Origin: Girardinichthys multiradiatus
Lineage: Eukaryota > Chordata > Actinopteri > Cyprinodontiformes > Goodeidae
Direction of reading: 5' to 3'
Assembly (NCBI RefSeq): GCF_021462225.1
Contig: NC_061813.1
Coordinates: 17,384,442-17,448,441, forward strand
Length of the DNA: 64,000 nt
A model generated the notes under the pieces. It was given only the letters and a program-made list of their open reading frames with translations. It was not told where the DNA came from and did not search any database. Position 1 is the first letter of the stretch. The number at the start of each line of letters is the position of its first letter. The position numbers and the translations under genes were made by a program. This document shows positions 58,901-64,000 of the stretch, in pieces.

Positions 58901-61900
58901 TCTTTGTCATTTTTATTCAAGCATTCCTCTTTAAGATCGAAGCATCAATTCTTTGTCCTGCTGGACTCTGAAGCATTTTTTCTTCAGATGATGTTGCCAT
59001 AATAAATGGCGCATTTGCTTTGTCTACACCAGTGATGGAAAAAAAAGGAATGTGAAGCCCATATCTACATGAAAGATGATAAAAAAGCTGATATATGGGT
59101 TTATTTGTGGATGTTTGTGCATGGTTAGACGTTATGAGGGAATTTGCAAGCATGTCTGTGTCTATGAGACGCGGGATTGTTGGAGGTAATGAGGGTGTCA
59201 AAGCAACAAAGGAAACGTCCTCAGAAAGGAAGCTGCTGCTGAATTAGAGGAAGCTGTGCAGGGCAGAGCTCCATTTGCTTTCCCTTTGCAACAAGTTGGA
59301 GGAAAGAGTGTAAAAGACAGGACATGGGATTAAAAAAGACACGAGGAGAGGGCATGGATTGGTAGAAGAGCAGAAAAGACAAAAGGAAGGGACCATGACA
59401 AGGTACAGAATTTGGGAAAACACTAATGAAGACTTGACAGAGTTTAAAAATCTAAAGGAAGGAAAATAACTGAAAAACAATAAAGTTAGTTATTATGAAA
59501 GCTACTTCAGGGGACTATTTTAGGCTATTAAAAGATTATTACAGGTTGAGGATAATGCACTAGAGGAAGAGAGAAAGGAAATGGCATGAGGTGTAAAACA
59601 CGGTGGTTGTGGTGGTTCCCCATATGCTGTAATCTTGGCTGCCTTGGTGAGCTATATTTCCCCATCCTGGTGTGTGTGCCTGTCATATGTTTAGGTTTTT
59701 ATGTCTGGGCACATAAATAGTAGCAATCGTGCTTTTTTGTATTCTTTGCTGAATTGTAGGGTAGTTCACAGGAAGCCCTTGGTAGAGGATCTGAGGATGT
59801 TTGCAAAAAAAACATACACAGCCACACTTCTGAGTTTTCTCCCTCTCATCTTCCTCTGCCTTATTTGCTCTTTAAAGTTTGTCATTCTCTTCCTTTCAAT
59901 GGCAAACTGATTTAAGATTTGTTATTTATTTTTTACATTTCGCCCCCTGTTATTAATCATTGTGCCTTTTTGTCTTTAATTTACACATCAAGATAATAGT
60001 TAAAACCACTCTAAAATATTGTGCTGTGGGGTTGCTTTTCTATGGCAGGAACAGCAGAGCCGTTCAAAGTTAATGGAAATATGGATGGAGCTAAATACAA
60101 GACAGAAGACAGGAAGAAAACCTATTTGAAGATGCAAAAGACTTGAGACTGGCATGAAGGGCCATTTTCCAGCTGGGCATTGACATTATAGCCAGAGCTA
60201 CAATGGAAAGAGTTTAGATCAAAGCATATTCACATGGTAGAATGACCTAGTTAAAGTTCAGACCTAAATCAAACAGAGAATCAAGCATGGTGGGTTTAAC
60301 ATGACAAAAAGGAGAAACATACAAGAAGAGGTATGAATAATTTTAGAAAGCATTGCAAGCTAAAGAAATGTCTGCAGTGATGGGAGTCATTTTTAAGGGA
60401 AAAAAATAATTAGGCCAGTGATGGGCAATAAAAATTAAAAACAATCCACCTCTTTAGAGTCAGCTATATTTCATGGTTGACGGATGAGTCCCAATTGTTT
60501 GTGACATTCTGTTTCAATTTAAATAATCAATAAAGGACTGTAAAATATCCATCACAAACACAAATGCTTATAAAACCTGGAGCAATTAAAAGCACACCAG
60601 TATTATTCTTAAATGTACTTTGGTTGCAGTGCCACATGATCATTTGCTTTGATTCTTCTGACAGGTTCTAAGACAATGGAAGCTAAGAAACAAAATTAGG
60701 ATTTGGATTAATGTAGTATGTCAAAGGCAGCAGTTTCTCCTATCAGTTTGCAGCTGGAAGCCTCTGATTTGTCTAACTGTACTTGCACGCTCTCTCTGTG
60801 TATGTATAAGGTCCCTTATTTCTTTCCTAAATATAACTATGAACATGTTAGTTCTAGGTCTGTGGGTTTGTCTGTGAGTACCTATGCTGGCTCTGTAGTG
60901 GACTGGCAACCAACCAACCATGCATCACCCCTCTTCTATTCTGCCACGTACTTCCAAAAACACATGGCTTACACAAACATACTGAAATTGTACTTGTTCC
61001 TTCAAGAGATGTTCTCTCCCTGGAATACGTGATAGGAAGAGTTTACCTTGTGATTAGCTGCATAAACCAAAAGCATTTTTTGGATGCACATGTTTGTCGT
61101 TTTGTATCTTATAGCTTATCCACTAAAGGCCATCTGTATAGTTCCATTCCCTTTCATATCCATAATGTTCCAAAACTTTTGAAAGCAATAACAATAACGT
61201 TTTTGTGTGTGCATTCAGGAGTCCGATATGATGTTTAAGGCAGAGTCGGATCAGATGTGTCCATCAGAACCCAAGGTGAAAGAAAGCTCTCACACAAACA
61301 TGTGCTATTAGTTACACATTTTCATGGATTTATTTTACAGAAAATGCATAAAAACAAGGAATAAGCTTTTAAATTGAATAATTGTGTCTCGAGATTGCAA
61401 TCAATACGTGTACAGCTGATATTTGTCTGTTTAATGCTTCTAGTCTCCACCCTTGGACCTGATAGACACGGGAAAAGGCCTGAAGGTCCAGACTGCGACG
61501 CCTCATCTGGTTAGCCTGGGCAGTGGGAGACTGAGTGTGGCTATCACCCTGCTGCCACTCAAGGAAGGTAACACATACTACTAAAACACACAGCAAAAAA
61601 ATGTGGGACTGCCAGGTCATATTTTATCCCTCTATCTTCACTTACTCTAAATCTTCTAATGTAAATTCTCACCTGCCATGCAAAGCTTTGACGTGGAGTC
61701 TGGAGTGAAACCAGATGCTCTCTAATCTCTTCCCCTGTCTTTGCTTTCTCTTGATATTCTCCTGGGTTGTTGTTTTTCCCTGACTCTCTGTATCTGCAGA
61801 CCAAGTGCTCCATGGCCATAGAGACCAAAAAGCTGAAAGATGTCTACATATGGAATGCTAGAAATATGATGCTCCATATAAAGCAGCAACAACGTATTCA

Positions 61901-63734
61901 TACAGTTCCAAGCTTAAATATGATTTATTAGGATTTAATGCTAGACTAACATCTCTGCCACTACACCGACAAGTCTCTTGGTGGTCATCTCTAACAGGCT
62001 GACATCTCTAAACATTTTCCTTTTAAAATAGTTACCTCATTCAGATTGGATGGAGAGCTTTTGTGAACACAAAATCTTCAAATCTTACCATAGATTATCA
62101 ATGGGATTTAAATTAGGTCATTTAATTGTGAAATCATGTATTATTGTTCTTCCACTTCACAATTATGCACCACTTGCTGTTGGTCTGTCTGTTAAAAAAT
62201 CCCAATAAAGTACATTGAAGTTTTTGGTTGTCGTGGAGCTAAACGTGTAAAAGGTTATGTGTATAAATACTTTCAGTATTGTAGTAAGCTTACTCTATAT
62301 TTCTGATTGGGGTCTTGCTTACAAAGATTTTTCAGTAAATGTATTTTTGTCCTCTAGGGAGAGAATAATAAATGTTTGTGTTCTCTGCAAATTTTGTAAG
62401 ACCTAACAGCATTATAAGAAAATGTGTTTTTAATTATGTTTTATGCAGTTAATGTTCTTTTCTATTCAGGTGAAATAGTATAACAAACTCTTCTGCACAA
62501 GGGTCTTAATAATTCTGCTACACAGATTTATCATCCTATAAAGCTAGTTTCCACATTGGTATTCTAGATGGCTGCCAAAGAGTAACAGTGATGTGGTCCA
62601 AGTCGAAAGTAGTACAACATGAGAGGGATGCTTGTACTTCTGATTATTGTTTAATAGCCTCTGGATATTACAAGGAATGCTAATGCAAAGTGACTCACAC
62701 ATAATTAATAGCTTTAAAATGTAAGAAAATATCTGTCTTCAGAAGAATGATGACTCTTAAACACTTGCAGCTTTTTACAAATGAATTTTATATGTAAGGT
62801 TTTTATACAGAGTGATAATTTTCCCTACAGTTTAAAAATTCTGCATTCCACATCACCCATAAAAGATGGCATTTGCCATTGTGGTATATTGTCGCCAAAG
62901 TGGCTGAAGAAGGGCAGCAGACTGATGTTCTCCAGTGTAGCAGGTGGTTTATTTACAAAAAGAGCAACCACAAATATGTACAAAAATGACTTAAACTTGA
63001 AAGTGACAAAATAAACATAACTATACTCAAACCAACCAAAATTAACATCACGTGCACACAGCTACACTGAGCTGGTCCTCCCTCCTTAACTTCTTTCCTG
63101 ATCTGCTTAAATACCTTCATGCCCTTCCAAACACAATTAACTGAAATGGAATCTTCCATCTTGCAGGTATATTCCAACATGAGAAATAATGTCAAATCAC
63201 TGAAGCTACTTCTATCTAGCAACAACCCTGTGTTTACGGTTTAACAATTATTATATCCTAACTCTAACACTTCAAAACTAATAAACAAAACCCCAAAGTT
63301 AACTTAACACTTTAACAGTTTCTTCTCCCCTCTTCACCTGGTACTTCCTGTGACATCACTTCCCTGAAACCTCCAAATACTGGAGGTTAGGCCGCACCTC
63401 CTCCTTTAGTTCCTTGAACACAGGTAAGTGGTAAAATCACTAGCTGGAACTAGGCAAATGGAGTTCATCCATTTTACCACAGCCATCACTTTTATTTTGA
63501 TTTGTACAGACGCTGTGCAAACAGAACCCAGTTAAAGACATGATCAGTGCAAACATGTATGCCATCAGCTATATCTGTCTACATTTTCACATTTGCACTT
63601 AACTAATCATCATTTGTCCTTTTTTTGCATCACAGGGGTGACACGTATAGGCAGAGAAGATGCTCCAGTCCCTCAAGACATTACGATTCAGGGACCTGGC
63701 ATTGAGGCAGAGCATTGTCTCATTCTCAATGAAG
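55961..63734 (+). CDS. phldb2: PHLDB2-like protein (LL5), N-terminal part with FHA-like domain; runs off the window
   Basis: PHLDB proteins (LL5) are cortical scaffolds that bind PIP3 through a C-terminal PH domain and anchor microtubule ends. Exons seen: 55961-55993 (MTEVAKCASVM), 61219-61275, 61444-61567 and 63636-63734; phases join without stops; 104 codons plus one base so far. The text PPLDLIDTGKGLKVQT, then PHLVSLGSGRLSVAITLLPL, is close to the N-terminus of PHLDB1. It is followed by an FHA-like fold: TRIGRED (G77-R78), QDITIQGPGIEAEHC (H98) and LILNEG. The symbol phldb2 rests on synteny, because PLCXD2 and PHLDB2 are neighbours in the same orientation in human; phldb1 is the alternative. 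The coiled coils and PH domain lie beyond the edge. The first exon is less certain than the others. Confidence 0.72.
57870..58070. repeat. Degenerate interspersed repeat in phldb2-like intron 1
   Basis: 'caatcaatccatccatcatc', 'gggagcccagacgtccctat' and 'cttctagctcatgctgggga' resemble a dispersed fish repeat, heavily mutated. Confidence 0.5.
60010..60420 (+). pseudogene. Decayed Tc1-like transposase fragment
   Basis: Plus-strand pieces 'ggggttgcttttctatggca', 'atggatggagctaaatacaa', 'gcaaaagacttgagactggc', 'agccagagctacaatggaa' and 'tttagatcaaagcatattca' follow the catalytic-domain coding sequence of a common fish Tc1-like element. Many frameshifts; no product possible. Located in intron 1 of the phldb2-like gene. 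Confidence 0.7.
61875..62290. mobile_element. Short internally deleted Tc1-type remnant
   Basis: The left part has 'acgtattcatacagttcca'. The right part has 'ttccacttcacaattatgca', 'aaaaaatcccaataaagtac' and 'gtataaatactttcagtatt', matching the subterminal and terminal sequence of the fish element also seen at 33958-34800. The middle is mostly lost, so it resembles a nonautonomous derivative. Confidence 0.55.
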
Positions 63735-64000
63735 GTTAGCATCACTTCACCTTGGTATAATGGCTTTCTAATAATGGCAAACAGTTGGGTTGAAGCAGTT
63801 TGTTATGTAATTTGATCAGGCAGCCATGTTTAAATGTTACAATATACAGTGTGCATTACTTAGTGATTCCCTATGGTTTATTCAATCTTGCTGTGAAAAT
63901 GTAAGCAAATACCTTTGATAAAACTGTGAAATAAACAGTAATCATTTTGTCGAGCACATTATAAACAGATTGCTAAGCACAGTACAAATAAATGATAACT
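63735..64000 (+). other. phldb2: Start of the next phldb2-like intron, window edge
   Basis: Follows the donor GTTAGC at 63735. No coding sequence seen before the window ends. Confidence 0.6.

Noticed and set aside
62935..63480. Possible solo LTR (begins TG, ends CA, purine- and A-rich start)
   Set aside because: I could not find matching target duplications, a poly-A signal arrangement or a second copy, so the support is too weak.

Overview
This is a eukaryotic, AT-rich, intron-rich window from a ray-finned (teleost) fish. The evidence is GT-AG introns, vertebrate gene families with fish-type sequence, abundant Tc1-like transposons, fish-typical interspersed repeats, and long GATA, TA and CA microsatellites. 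Most open frames in the window are chance frames or antisense shadows. The real coding sequence lies in short exons, which I assembled by hand from reading phase and splice sites.

Layout, left to right. About 0-3 kb holds no recognisable gene. About 3.1-16 kb holds tfap2a on the minus strand (transcription factor AP-2 alpha), with seven coding exons and three alternative first exons. Upstream of it is a roughly 900-bp GATA/TA microsatellite block. At 19.2-22.6 kb sits an inverted pair of Tc1-like transposons: one has an intact 334-codon transposase, the other has a 371-bp internal deletion. At 23.2-26.3 kb is tmem14c (+), facing mak (-, 27.0-37.8 kb, with a probable noncoding first exon near 40.2 kb). 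plcxd2 (+) runs from 42.9 to 48.8 kb. After about 7 kb without genes, the 5' part of a phldb2-like gene (+) starts at 55.96 kb and runs off the right edge.

These genes do not form a single pathway. tfap2a, tmem14c and mak match the human 6p24 neighbourhood, and plcxd2 and phldb2 match human 3q13, so the mak-plcxd2 interval contains a synteny junction relative to mammals. CTCF-like motifs lie on both sides of the tmem14c-mak interval and point outward.

The most interesting observation is in mak. Two tandem, divergent exons encode the same part of the kinase domain, just before the catalytic loop. Either one alone keeps the reading frame, while using both or neither breaks it, which is the signature of mutually exclusive splicing. 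mak also carries an 87-nt in-frame candidate cassette exon. Other points of interest are an FHA-like domain at the start of the phldb2-like gene, a partial X-box in the putative mak promoter, and a Tc1 family that still has an intact transposase.
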